Shown here one piece after another: positions 1 through 5,343 of a stretch of DNA of 5,429 nucleotides. Both the position numbers and the translations under genes were made by a program. Origin of the DNA: Clostridia bacterium (GTDB lineage: Bacteria > Bacillota > Clostridia > Christensenellales > Aristaeellaceae); assembly GCA_024404395.1 (NCBI GenBank), contig JAKSPZ010000089.1, forward strand, positions 1 to 5,429. The letters are read 5' to 3'. How positions within the stretch are numbered: position 1 is the first letter of the stretch; each line of letters begins with the position of its first letter. A model generated the notes under the pieces. It was not told the origin of the DNA. It saw nothing but the letters and a program-made list of their open reading frames with translations, and did no database searches.

Positions 1-509
1 GGATGGGCCTTCAGGATGGTCTCGATCTCATCGAGGCTCAGGGTGAGACCCGTGGGCGCGTTGGGATTGGCGATGACCACGTTGTGCCCGGGGGTCAGAT
101 AATCGTTGATATCAACGGAGAAATCCGCCTTCAGGGGCTTGCGGTCGGGCACGGTATCCAGCAGCGCGGCGAACACGGGGTAGAAGCCGTAGCTGATCTC
201 GGGCATGGTCAGCGGCTTGTCGCCGTAGGCCATGTAGAAAAAGGCGAGGATCTCGTCGGAACCGTTGCCGCAAATGACATTCTCGCGGCTCAGTCCGTAG
301 TGCTCCGCGATGGCGAGGGTGATCTCCGTGTTGTCGGGATCGCTGTACAGCTGCATGCGGTCCACTTCACCCACGCAGGCCTTCACGCCGGGACAGGGCG
401 GGAAGGGGGATTCATTGGTATTCAGTTTGATGAGCGTCACGCCCTTGGGCTGCTCGCCGGGCACATAGGGGGCGAGGGTCTTCAGGCGGTCGCGGATAAA
501 ACGGCTCAC
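1..509 (-). CDS. hisC: Histidinol-phosphate aminotransferase, N-terminal 169 residues (3' end beyond window)
   Basis: A PLP-dependent, fold-type I aminotransferase that converts imidazole acetol phosphate and glutamate to histidinol phosphate in cytoplasmic histidine synthesis. The visible part has the family landmarks in order: KLNTNESPFPP (about residues 28-38), YSDPDN (55-60), the PLP-phosphate-binding GNGSDE (81-86), PEISYGFYP (103-111) and NPNAPTG (148-154), a variant of the family's NPNNPTG. The catalytic lysine lies past the window edge; about half of a roughly 350-residue protein is present. The start is a GTG at 509-507. It shares four bases (GTGA) with the hisD stop and has AGGAGG seven bases upstream, which supports this start. 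It is the fourth gene of the his operon here and is probably coupled to hisD. Aminotransferases of this class can be misassigned, but the operon makes HisC very likely. Confidence 0.93.
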   Translation of the reverse strand, partial: MSRFIRDRLKTLAPYVPGEQPKGVTLIKLNTNESPFPPCPGVKACVGEVDRMQLYSDPDNTEITLAIAEHYGLSRENVICGNGSDEILAFFYMAYGDKPLTMPEISYGFYPVFAALLDTVPDRKPLKADFSVDINDYLTPGHNVVIANPNAPTGLTLSLDEIETILKAH

Positions 510-1792
510 GGGCGGTCCTCCTCAAAGCGGCTCTCGATGCTGCGGGCATGGGCCTCCAGACCCTCCCGACGGGCAAAGCGCGCCACGTCTCCGCAGACGG
601 CCTTCAGGGCGTCGCGGGAATAGTACAGATAGCTGCTCTTCTTGACGAAATCGTCCACCGACAGGGGACTGGAGAAGCGGGCGGTGCCGCTGGTGGGCAG
701 GGTGTGGTTGGGTCCGCCCAGATAATCGCCCAGCGCTTCGGGGACGTTCCGTCCCATGAAGACGGAACCCGCGTTCTCGATGGTGTCCAGCAGGGCGAAG
801 GGATCTTCCACGCAGAGTTCCAGATGCTCGGGGGCGATGATGTTGGAGACCTTCACGGCTTCGGTCAGATCGTCGCAGAGAATGATCTTGCCGTTGGTGT
901 CGATGCTCTCGCGGGCGATGTCGGCGCGGGGCAGCAGGGGGATCTGCCGCTCCAGCTCCTCGGCGGTCTCCTTGGCGAGGCGCTCGGACGTGGTGACCAG
1001 AACGGCGGTGGCGAGGCGGTCGTGTTCCGCCTGAGACAGCATGTCCGCGGCGACGCAGCGGGCGGAGCAGCCCTCATCCGCGAGGACGAGGATCTCGCTG
1101 GGACCCGCGATCATATCGGTGGCTACCATGCCGAAGACCTGCCGCGTCGCTGCGGCGACGAAGAGGTGGCCCGGACCCACGACCTTATCCACCGCGGGAA
1201 CGGTCTCGGTGCCGTAGGCGAGGGCGGCGACGGCCTGAGCGCCGCCGGTCTTGAAGATGCGGTCGACTCCCGCCACATGGGCGGCGGCGAGAATGGCATC
1301 GGGGATGGAACCGTCGGCGGCGGGCGGGGTCACCATGCACAGCGTCTTGACCCCCGCGATCTTGGCGGGAATGGCGTCCATGAGCACGGTGCTGGGATAG
1401 CTTGCGGTGCCGCCGGGCACGTACAGACCCACGCGGGCGATGGGCAGATAGCGCTGACCCATCATGGTGCCGCCTTTGCCCGTGATCATGAAGTTCTCAT
1501 GGAGCTGATGGCGATGGAACTCGCGGATGTTGGCGGCGGCCAACTGCAGGGTGGACTTGAAGGCGTCGTCGGTGCGTTCCCACGCGGCGTCGATCTCTGC
1601 CTTGGTGACTTCCAGTGCGGTCAGTTCGGCGTGATCGAACTTCTTGGCGTAGTCCAGCAGGGCGGCGTCGCCCCGGGCGCGGACATCGGCGATGATACCA
1701 TCCACGATGGCGTCCACATTCTTCTCGTTTCGAATGTCGCGGCAGAGGATCTGATCGGGGGTGATCTCCGCCATGCGATACTGCTTGATCAT
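506..1792 (-). CDS. hisD: Histidinol dehydrogenase
   Basis: A zinc- and NAD-dependent enzyme that oxidises L-histidinol to L-histidine in two steps, the end of the pathway. The 428-residue length is normal for the family and the ORF is intact. Visible motifs are VGLYVPGGTASYPS (121-134), KTGGAQAVAALAYGT (181-195), IAGPSEILVLAD (228-239), SQAEHD (253-258), APEHLEL (320-326), GDYLGGPNHTLPT (355-367) and the C-terminal HARSIESR (415-422). By comparison with the E. coli enzyme, the zinc ligands are Gln254, His257, Asp356 and His415, and the catalytic pair is Glu322-His323; all are present. One local oddity is VGPGHLFVAAATR (205-217), where relatives as I recall them read VGPGN...AKR. The ATG at 1792-1790 overlaps the hisG stop as ATGA, with AGGAG seven bases upstream. 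Function is secure. Confidence 0.97.
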   Translation of the reverse strand: MIKQYRMAEITPDQILCRDIRNEKNVDAIVDGIIADVRARGDAALLDYAKKFDHAELTALEVTKAEIDAAWERTDDAFKSTLQLAAANIREFHRHQLHENFMITGKGGTMMGQRYLPIARVGLYVPGGTASYPSTVLMDAIPAKIAGVKTLCMVTPPAADGSIPDAILAAAHVAGVDRIFKTGGAQAVAALAYGTETVPAVDKVVGPGHLFVAAATRQVFGMVATDMIAGPSEILVLADEGCSARCVAADMLSQAEHDRLATAVLVTTSERLAKETAEELERQIPLLPRADIARESIDTNGKIILCDDLTEAVKVSNIIAPEHLELCVEDPFALLDTIENAGSVFMGRNVPEALGDYLGGPNHTLPTSGTARFSSPLSVDDFVKKSSYLYYSRDALKAVCGDVARFARREGLEAHARSIESRFEEDRP

Positions 1793-2421
1793 GCGCGTTC
1801 TCCTTCCGCGGCGGCTTTCAGCGCCTTCAGCATGGCGTTGACTTCGTCTTCCTTAAAGGTATAGCTGGTCTTGTTGGCGATGAAGCGGGCGGAGATGGGG
1901 AAGATCTCCGTCAGTACCGCCAGATTGTTCTCTTTCAGCGTCTTGCCGCTCTCGACGATATCGACGATGACGTCGGACAGCCCGAGGATGGGCGCCAGCT
2001 CGATGCTGCCGTTGAGCTTGATGATCTCGATCTCGCGGCCGATGCCCGCGTAGTAGCGCTTGGCGATGTTGGCAAACTTGGTGGCGACGCGCAGGGAGCG
2101 GTCGGGATCCTCGCGGAAGTCGGCCTTGCCCGCCACACTCTTGCGGCAGCGTCCGGCGCCCAGCTCCAGCAGCTCACACACCCCCGCGCCGCTCTCCAGC
2201 AGGGTGTCCTCGCCCACGATGCCCACATCGGCGGCACCGTGCTGAACATAGATGGCGACGTCGCTGGGCTTCACCAGAAAATAGCGGACCTGCGCGTCCG
2301 TGCTTTCGAAGACCCGCTTGCGGCTCTCGTCGAAGGCCTCGTGGCAGTCATAGCCCGCCTCGGCCAGAACTTTGTAGACCTTGTCACCCAAACGTCCCTT
2401 GGGCAGTGCGATATTCAGCAT
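1789..2421 (-). CDS. hisG: ATP phosphoribosyltransferase, short form catalytic subunit
   Basis: Catalyses the first committed step of histidine synthesis, condensing ATP with PRPP to phosphoribosyl-ATP. At 210 residues it is the short form, which lacks the C-terminal ACT-like regulatory domain and, in this family, needs HisZ as activator and feedback sensor; hisZ lies directly upstream. The N-terminus MLNIALPKGRLG is typical. KPSDVAIYVQHGAADVGIVG (51-70), LNGSIELAPILGLSD (136-150) and the PRPP-binding loop DIVESGKTL (154-162) follow in the expected order. The ATG at 2421-2419 lies inside the end of hisZ (7-base overlap) with GAGG seven bases upstream; the 3' end overlaps hisD by four bases. 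This tight coupling fits the fixed stoichiometry of the HisG-HisZ complex. All 13 arginine codons are of the CGN type. No defect is seen. Confidence 0.97.
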   Translation of the reverse strand: MLNIALPKGRLGDKVYKVLAEAGYDCHEAFDESRKRVFESTDAQVRYFLVKPSDVAIYVQHGAADVGIVGEDTLLESGAGVCELLELGAGRCRKSVAGKADFREDPDRSLRVATKFANIAKRYYAGIGREIEIIKLNGSIELAPILGLSDVIVDIVESGKTLKENNLAVLTEIFPISARFIANKTSYTFKEDEVNAMLKALKAAAEGERA

Positions 2422-3521
2422 GAGCGCACCTCTTTTCCGTCAAAGCGCAGGACTTCCGCGCCGTTTGCGTCGGCGGGAACGGCAGTCGCCACCTTCACGC
2501 GGCGACCGCTGTCGGTCAGGGAACGGACCGCCGCCAGCAGGTCGGCGGGGGCGGCATCGGCGTCGGCGATGAGGATCACATCCGCGCCGTCGTTCTCATT
2601 GTCGCGGGGGAGGCGTTTCAGATCGTCCAGATACAGGGCGAAGCCCATGGCGGGGAGATCCCGTCCCAGCTTCTTCATGAGACCGTCGTACCGACCGCCG
2701 GACAGCACGGCGTTGGGCACGCCGTTGACATAGCCGTTCATCAGCAGACCGTCGTAGTATTCCATGTCGCCCTTCAGGGTGAAATCGGGCTTGAGGTTGA
2801 AGTCGCTGCCCACGGCGCGGACGGTGGCCTCCAGCTCATCGAGGGCGGCGGACATCCGACCGTTCAGGCAGAGCCCGCGGGCCTTGGCGAAGGTCTCGTC
2901 GGCGGTGCCGGACAGGGAGCACAGCTCGCTCAGCACGTTCAGTCCCACGGCGCCGATGCCCGCGGCACGGGCGGCGTCTTCCACACCGTGGGGACTCTTG
3001 GCGGCGAGGGCTTCGATGACCTTGGTCCGATCCGCCACGGAGAGACCCAGCGCGTCGAACAGACCGAGGATGAAGCCCATGTGTCCCACCCGCAGCACGG
3101 AGGCGGGACCGATGGCGGACAGCGTCTCCGCGGCGAGGTACAGGACCTCCGCCTGTGCGTAGGCGGACGTGAAGCCGATGGATTCCAGACCCATCTGGCT
3201 GATCTCGCGGATGGTGCCCGAGGCGCGATCCTCACGGAACACGTTTTCGATGTAATAGGCCTTGGCGGGACCGTTGTCCAGGCGGATGTTCTTGGCGATG
3301 GACAGCGTCACGTCGGGCTTCAGCGCCAGCAGCCGTCCGTCGGGGGCGGTGAAGCTGACGATGTGCTCGTCGGTGAGGAAATTCTTATACTGAAGGTAAA
3401 GACCGTATTCTTCAAAATAGCCGATCTGATACTTGCGGAAGCCGAACTGCTCATACAGTCCCCGCAGTGCCAGGGTGGCCCGTTCGCCGGCCGGCAGATT
3501 GGGCTGTCGGTTCATGGTCAC
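2415..3521 (-). CDS. hisZ: ATP phosphoribosyltransferase regulatory subunit HisZ
   Basis: A catalytically inactive paralogue of histidyl-tRNA synthetase that binds short HisG and confers activity and histidine feedback inhibition. The 368-residue protein keeps the class II synthetase fold marks: a motif 1-like FGFRKYQIGYFEEYGLYL (26-43), motif 2-like ENVFREDRASGTIREISQMG (92-111), a MEYYDGLLMNGY segment (253-264) in place of the LVRGLDYY signature of true HisRS, and SGGRYDGL (274-281) leading to a motif 3-like PAMGFALYLDDL (290-301). A short C-terminal tail of about 65 residues replaces the HisRS anticodon-binding domain. Length, altered signature and placement upstream of short hisG argue against hisS. 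Two starts are possible: GTG at 3521 and ATG at 3515. GTG is chosen because the AGGAG at 3534-3530 is 8 bases from it and 14 from the ATG. It is the first gene of the operon. Confidence 0.95.
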   Translation of the reverse strand: MTMNRQPNLPAGERATLALRGLYEQFGFRKYQIGYFEEYGLYLQYKNFLTDEHIVSFTAPDGRLLALKPDVTLSIAKNIRLDNGPAKAYYIENVFREDRASGTIREISQMGLESIGFTSAYAQAEVLYLAAETLSAIGPASVLRVGHMGFILGLFDALGLSVADRTKVIEALAAKSPHGVEDAARAAGIGAVGLNVLSELCSLSGTADETFAKARGLCLNGRMSAALDELEATVRAVGSDFNLKPDFTLKGDMEYYDGLLMNGYVNGVPNAVLSGGRYDGLMKKLGRDLPAMGFALYLDDLKRLPRDNENDGADVILIADADAAPADLLAAVRSLTDSGRRVKVATAVPADANGAEVLRFDGKEVRSC

Positions 3522-3529
3522 GGGATCAT

Positions 3530-3534
3530 CTCCT
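3530..3534 (-). promoter_or_regulatory. Ribosome binding site of hisZ
   Basis: On the minus strand AAAAGGAGA precedes the gene. The AGGAG core is 8 bases from the GTG at 3521 and 14 from the in-frame ATG at 3515, so it favours the GTG as the start. Confidence 0.75.
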
Positions 3535-3540
3535 TTTAGT

Positions 3541-3556
3541 GTGGTAGCGTGTTAGC
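3541..3556. repeat. Tandem 8-bp direct repeat in the his leader
   Basis: Plus strand GTGGTAGC (3541-3548) is followed directly by GTGTTAGC (3549-3556), seven of eight bases identical. It lies just downstream of the predicted his transcription start and upstream of the hisZ ribosome binding site, where a repressor operator could sit. It may also be chance; no regulator is encoded in the window. Confidence 0.35.
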
Positions 3557-3567
3557 TTAATAAAGCG

Positions 3568-3597
3568 ATTATAGCATATTTCTTCTTAAAATGATAG
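3568..3597 (-). promoter_or_regulatory. Predicted sigma-A promoter of the his operon
   Basis: The minus strand shows TGCTATAAT, a consensus -10 (3573-3568) with an extended TGn element. The best -35 is weak: CTATCA at 3597-3592 with an 18-base spacer, three of six matches. The extended -10 may compensate. Transcription would start near 3561, giving a leader of about 40 bases before the hisZ GTG. That is too short for a T-box or a leader-peptide attenuator, so control is more likely at initiation. Confidence 0.65.
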
Positions 3598-3600
3598 TCC

Positions 3601-3661
3601 TTTGATGTGCTTTCAGGAGGGCAAACAGTGTAAATATTTGTTATGATTTTTTGACATCAAA
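3601..3661. repeat. 8-bp inverted repeat in the divergent intergenic region
   Basis: TTTGATGT (3601-3608) and ACATCAAA (3654-3661) are perfect complements separated by 45 bases of AT-rich DNA, which contains the palindrome AAATATTT (3632-3639). They lie between the his promoter and the tRNA promoter. The arms could be paired protein sites, but 8 bp in AT-rich DNA can arise by chance. Confidence 0.3.
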
Positions 3662-3695
3662 TGGCGAAATGCAAAGATTGGGAAAAGTTGAAAAA

Positions 3696-3762
3696 AGGTG
3701 TTGACAATCGAACGGGAATGTGTATAATATCTATTGTTGCCGACGCGATGGAGTCAACACCT
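3696..3762. repeat. 10-bp inverted repeat bracketing the tRNA promoter
   Basis: AGGTGTTGAC (3696-3705) is perfectly complementary to GTCAACACCT (3753-3762). The left arm covers most of the -35 box and the right arm lies in the transcribed leader before tRNA-Thr. Because the left arm is upstream of the transcription start, the arms cannot pair in the RNA; any role would be in DNA, such as a split operator. No regulator is known to me for this arrangement. Confidence 0.35.
3701..3728 (+). promoter_or_regulatory. Predicted promoter of the tRNA cluster
   Basis: A perfect TTGACA (3701-3706) and a perfect TATAAT (3723-3728) are separated by 16 bases. The start is expected near 3735, about 50 bases before tRNA-Thr. 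Both consensus hexamers fit the strong expression expected of a stable RNA operon. The promoter is divergent from the his promoter, with about 150 bases between the two -10 boxes. Confidence 0.85.
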
Positions 3763-3784
3763 GACAACGCAGTCGATCAGATTG

Positions 3785-3860
3785 GCTGGCGTAGCTCAAT
3801 TGGCAGAGCAGCTGATTTGTAATCAGCAGGTTGCGGGTTCGAGTCCCATCGCCAGCTCCA
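3785..3860 (+). tRNA. tRNA-Thr (anticodon UGU)
   Basis: A 76-base cloverleaf with encoded CCA. The acceptor stem is GCTGGCG (3785-3791) with CGCCAGC (3850-3856), followed by discriminator T and CCA. The anticodon stem is GCTGA/TCAGC with loop TTTGTAA, placing anticodon TGT at 3818-3820 (reads ACA, and ACG by wobble). The D arm has GCTC/GAGC and the T loop is TTCGAGT. The T stem, GCGGG against CCCAT, has a G-T wobble at pair 49-65 and a C-A mismatch at pair 50-64; the other three pairs are G-C. It is the first gene of the cluster, 23 bases before tRNA-Tyr. Confidence 0.97.
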
Positions 3861-3875
3861 ACCAGGGATGGGCAA

Positions 3876-3976
<101 letters not shown>

Positions 3977-3977
<1 letters not shown>

Positions 3978-4065
3978 CGGGAATGGCGGAATTGGCAGAC
4001 GCGCTAGATTCAGGTTCTAGTGATCATTACGATTCGTGCAGGTTCAAGTCCTGTTTCCCGCACCA
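3977..4065 (+). tRNA. tRNA-Leu (anticodon CAG)
   Basis: An 89-base type II tRNA with encoded CCA. GCGGGAA (3977-3983) pairs with TTCCCGC (4055-4061), discriminator A. The anticodon stem CTAGA/TCTAG encloses TTCAGGT, giving anticodon CAG at 4011-4013, which reads CTG, a frequent leucine codon in the GC-rich genes here. The long variable arm and T loop TTCAAGT are normal. The final A of CCA is also the first base of the terminator hairpin, so the cluster ends here. Confidence 0.97.
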
Positions 4066-4106
4066 AAGCACTCAACGAAAGTTGAGTGCTTTTACTTTTG
4101 TTTTTT
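4065..4106 (+). terminator. Rho-independent terminator of the tRNA cluster
   Basis: A 12-bp perfect stem, AAAGCACTCAAC with GTTGAGTGCTTT, closes on a GAAA tetraloop (4077-4080). A T-rich tail to 4106 follows. The first stem base is the CCA terminal A of tRNA-Leu. Nearly the same element recurs at 5179-5206. Confidence 0.92.
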
Positions 4107-4129
4107 GACGCCCGGGACATCGGTATTTC

Positions 4130-4158
4130 TTGACGAAGGCTTGCTTGCAGACTATAAT
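4130..4158 (+). promoter_or_regulatory. Predicted promoter of the 311-residue protein gene
   Basis: TTGACG (4130-4135) and TATAAT (4153-4158) are separated by the ideal 17 bases. Transcription would start near 4164 and give a leader of about 68 bases, containing only a tiny hairpin (TCGG-AAG-CCGA, 4191-4201). With the terminator just upstream, the gene is its own transcription unit. Confidence 0.85.
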
Positions 4159-4231
4159 ATCGACTGTAGGGACCTTTTCGGAAAATATCATCGGAAGCCG
4201 ACAAAAATGAAATGAGAAGAGAGGGAAATGT

Positions 4232-5167
4232 ATGATCTCCTGCACTGAATTCATTCCGGCATACAGTGAATTGTTTACCTATCTCGACGACCACTACGGC
4301 AGAAAAGAAGTCGAGCGCTTCTGGGCCTACCTGTTCGAGCCCACCGGAGACGGCATCCCGCTGATCAACTTTGCAAAAAAGATGGGTCTGCGCGGCTGTT
4401 GGGAGTATTGGAAGGGCACCCTGACGGAAGAAGCCGCCGATTGCACGAAGTATATGAACGAGAAGGAAGGCTGGATCTTCAGCGAGATGCACTACTGTCC
4501 CTCCAAGGGCAGACTGCTGGAGCTGGAGAAGGAGATCGGCCTGAAGCCCTATTATGATTACTGCGGCCATTGCGATTACTATCGCGCCTCTCTGGAAAAG
4601 GTCGGTCTGACCTGGACCAGAAACCATCTCCACGTGGACAGAGCCAGCTGCGAGAGCCTCATCATCGATCCGACCAAGTTCAAAGGCATGGTCGTCCCCG
4701 ACGAGAACATGGAGATCCTGGACATCAAGCCCTCCGAGCACGAGTATTTCCACAGAGATTTCCACAGCAGCCTGAATATGGGCATCGATTTCCTTGCCAG
4801 GGAGCACGGCGAAGAAGCCCTTCGCGATTTCCTGCGCATCTACACCGCCCACGTGTATTTCCCGGTTCTGGAGAAGGACGGTGTCACGGGCATGGATGCC
4901 ATTGAAAGACAGATCCGCAAGACCTACACCCTGGAGCACGCAGAGGATGCGGTGGAGATCAATAACGACGGCACCGGCCTTACCGTGAAGATCGGCTACT
5001 GCCCCGCGGTCAGGCACCTGCACGATACCGGACGCGTCGTTTCCGACTGGTTCGGCCTGTCGACGGAAGAAGTCATGGCCACCCTGGCAGCCCGCGAAGG
5101 CCTGAAGTTCACCATGGTCTCCTACGACGCAGCCACCGGCGCCGCAGAATACCGTTTCGAAAAGTAA
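4232..5167 (+). CDS. Two-domain CysPro-motif protein of unknown function, possibly ATC-hydrolase-like
   Basis: A 311-residue soluble protein with no signal peptide or membrane segment visible. It appears to be two diverged copies of one domain (about 1-145 and 170-311). Each has an acidic, aromatic helical start, then a Cys-Pro pair (HYCPSKGRL at 87-95; GYCPAVRHL at 255-263), then a similarly spaced end (VGLTWTRNHLHVDRASC, 124-140; EGLKFTMVSYDAATGAAEY, 289-307). The N-terminal copy also holds YCGHCD (110-115) and Cys140. From memory, CP...C..CD...GL...C resembles the L-2-amino-thiazoline-4-carboxylate hydrolase-like family; this is tentative and no reaction can be assigned. The ATG follows GAGAGGG by six bases; an ATG four bases earlier is out of frame. 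The gene has its own promoter and terminator. Eight of its 17 arginine codons are AGA/AGG, against none seen in the his genes, suggesting different origin or expression. The ORF is surely coding; its role is unknown. Confidence 0.9.
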   Translation: MISCTEFIPAYSELFTYLDDHYGRKEVERFWAYLFEPTGDGIPLINFAKKMGLRGCWEYWKGTLTEEAADCTKYMNEKEGWIFSEMHYCPSKGRLLELEKEIGLKPYYDYCGHCDYYRASLEKVGLTWTRNHLHVDRASCESLIIDPTKFKGMVVPDENMEILDIKPSEHEYFHRDFHSSLNMGIDFLAREHGEEALRDFLRIYTAHVYFPVLEKDGVTGMDAIERQIRKTYTLEHAEDAVEINNDGTGLTVKIGYCPAVRHLHDTGRVVSDWFGLSTEEVMATLAAREGLKFTMVSYDAATGAAEYRFEK

Positions 5168-5178
5168 AAGAGATAAGC

Positions 5179-5214
5179 AAAGCACCCAACGAAAGTTGGG
5201 TGCTTTTACTTTGT
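5179..5214 (+). terminator. Rho-independent terminator after the 311-residue protein gene
   Basis: A 12-bp perfect stem, AAAGCACCCAAC with GTTGGGTGCTTT, has a GAAA loop (5191-5194) and a short T-rich tail. It lies 11 bases after the TAA stop. It matches the tRNA terminator at 4065-4106 except for one base pair (C5186-G5199 in place of T4072-A4085), which keeps the stem intact. Confidence 0.9.
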
Positions 5215-5308
5215 CTTTTGGCACATGGACACCGTTTGCAATCTTCCGCCCTTCAATTGAATGCCGCAAAGAGATGTCGTCCATGCTCAGGACGTGAGCT
5301 GACAGCAC
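5208..5308. other. Short intergenic stretch without a recognisable gene
   Basis: About 100 bases between two terminators. The only structure seen is a weak 7-bp inverted repeat, CATGGAC (5224-5230) and GTCCATG (5279-5285). No promoter or convincing reading frame was found. Confidence 0.5.
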
Positions 5309-5343
5309 AAAAGGAGAGGCTCCGAAGCGGAGCCTCTCCTTTT
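5309..5343 (-). terminator. Strong hairpin terminator after the hsdS remnant
   Basis: AAAAGGAGAGGCTCCG (5309-5324) and CGGAGCCTCTCCTTTT (5328-5343) form a perfect 16-bp stem with an AAG loop. Runs of A and T at the two ends could let it work in both directions. It starts within the TAA stop of the minus-strand hsdS end (5344-5342), so it most likely ended that gene; it also backs up the plus-strand terminator at 5179. Confidence 0.85.

Noticed and set aside
3..623. Plus-strand open frame antisense to hisC and the end of hisD; similar frames at 2239-2733 and 2988-3539 opposite hisG and hisZ
   Set aside because: All are mirror frames of well-identified his genes with no supporting motif.
548..1864. 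A 438-codon plus-strand open frame antisense to hisD, longer than hisD itself
   Set aside because: It arises from the GC-rich third positions of hisD. It has no family motif, its composition is Gly/His/Val-rich, and hisD on the other strand is certain.
3615..3633. AGGAGG followed seven bases later by GTG-TAA, a start-stop minimal frame
   Set aside because: No promoter places it in a transcript with a following gene; it is probably chance in the intergenic region.
3651..3679. A second perfect TTGACA at 3651-3656, 50 bases upstream of the tRNA promoter -35
   Set aside because: No acceptable -10 hexamer occurs 16-18 bases downstream.
3522..3700. Possible T-box or histidine leader-peptide attenuator upstream of hisZ
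   Set aside because: No T-box core sequence, terminator hairpin or run of His codons is seen, and the predicted leader is only about 40 bases.
4040..4065. The 3' end of tRNA-Leu as an integration attachment site for an island carrying the right-hand genes
   Set aside because: No second copy of the tRNA 3' end and no integrase are present in the window; it cannot be judged without more flanking sequence.
5224..5285. 7-bp inverted repeat CATGGAC/GTCCATG between the two right-hand terminators
   Set aside because: The arms are short, the gap is about 48 bases and there is no associated promoter or gene; it is likely chance.
4010..5308. Minus-strand 432-codon frame antisense to the 311-residue gene and running into tRNA-Leu
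   Set aside because: It crosses a terminator and a tRNA gene and has no family signature. The plus-strand frame has a consensus promoter, a ribosome binding site and a terminator.
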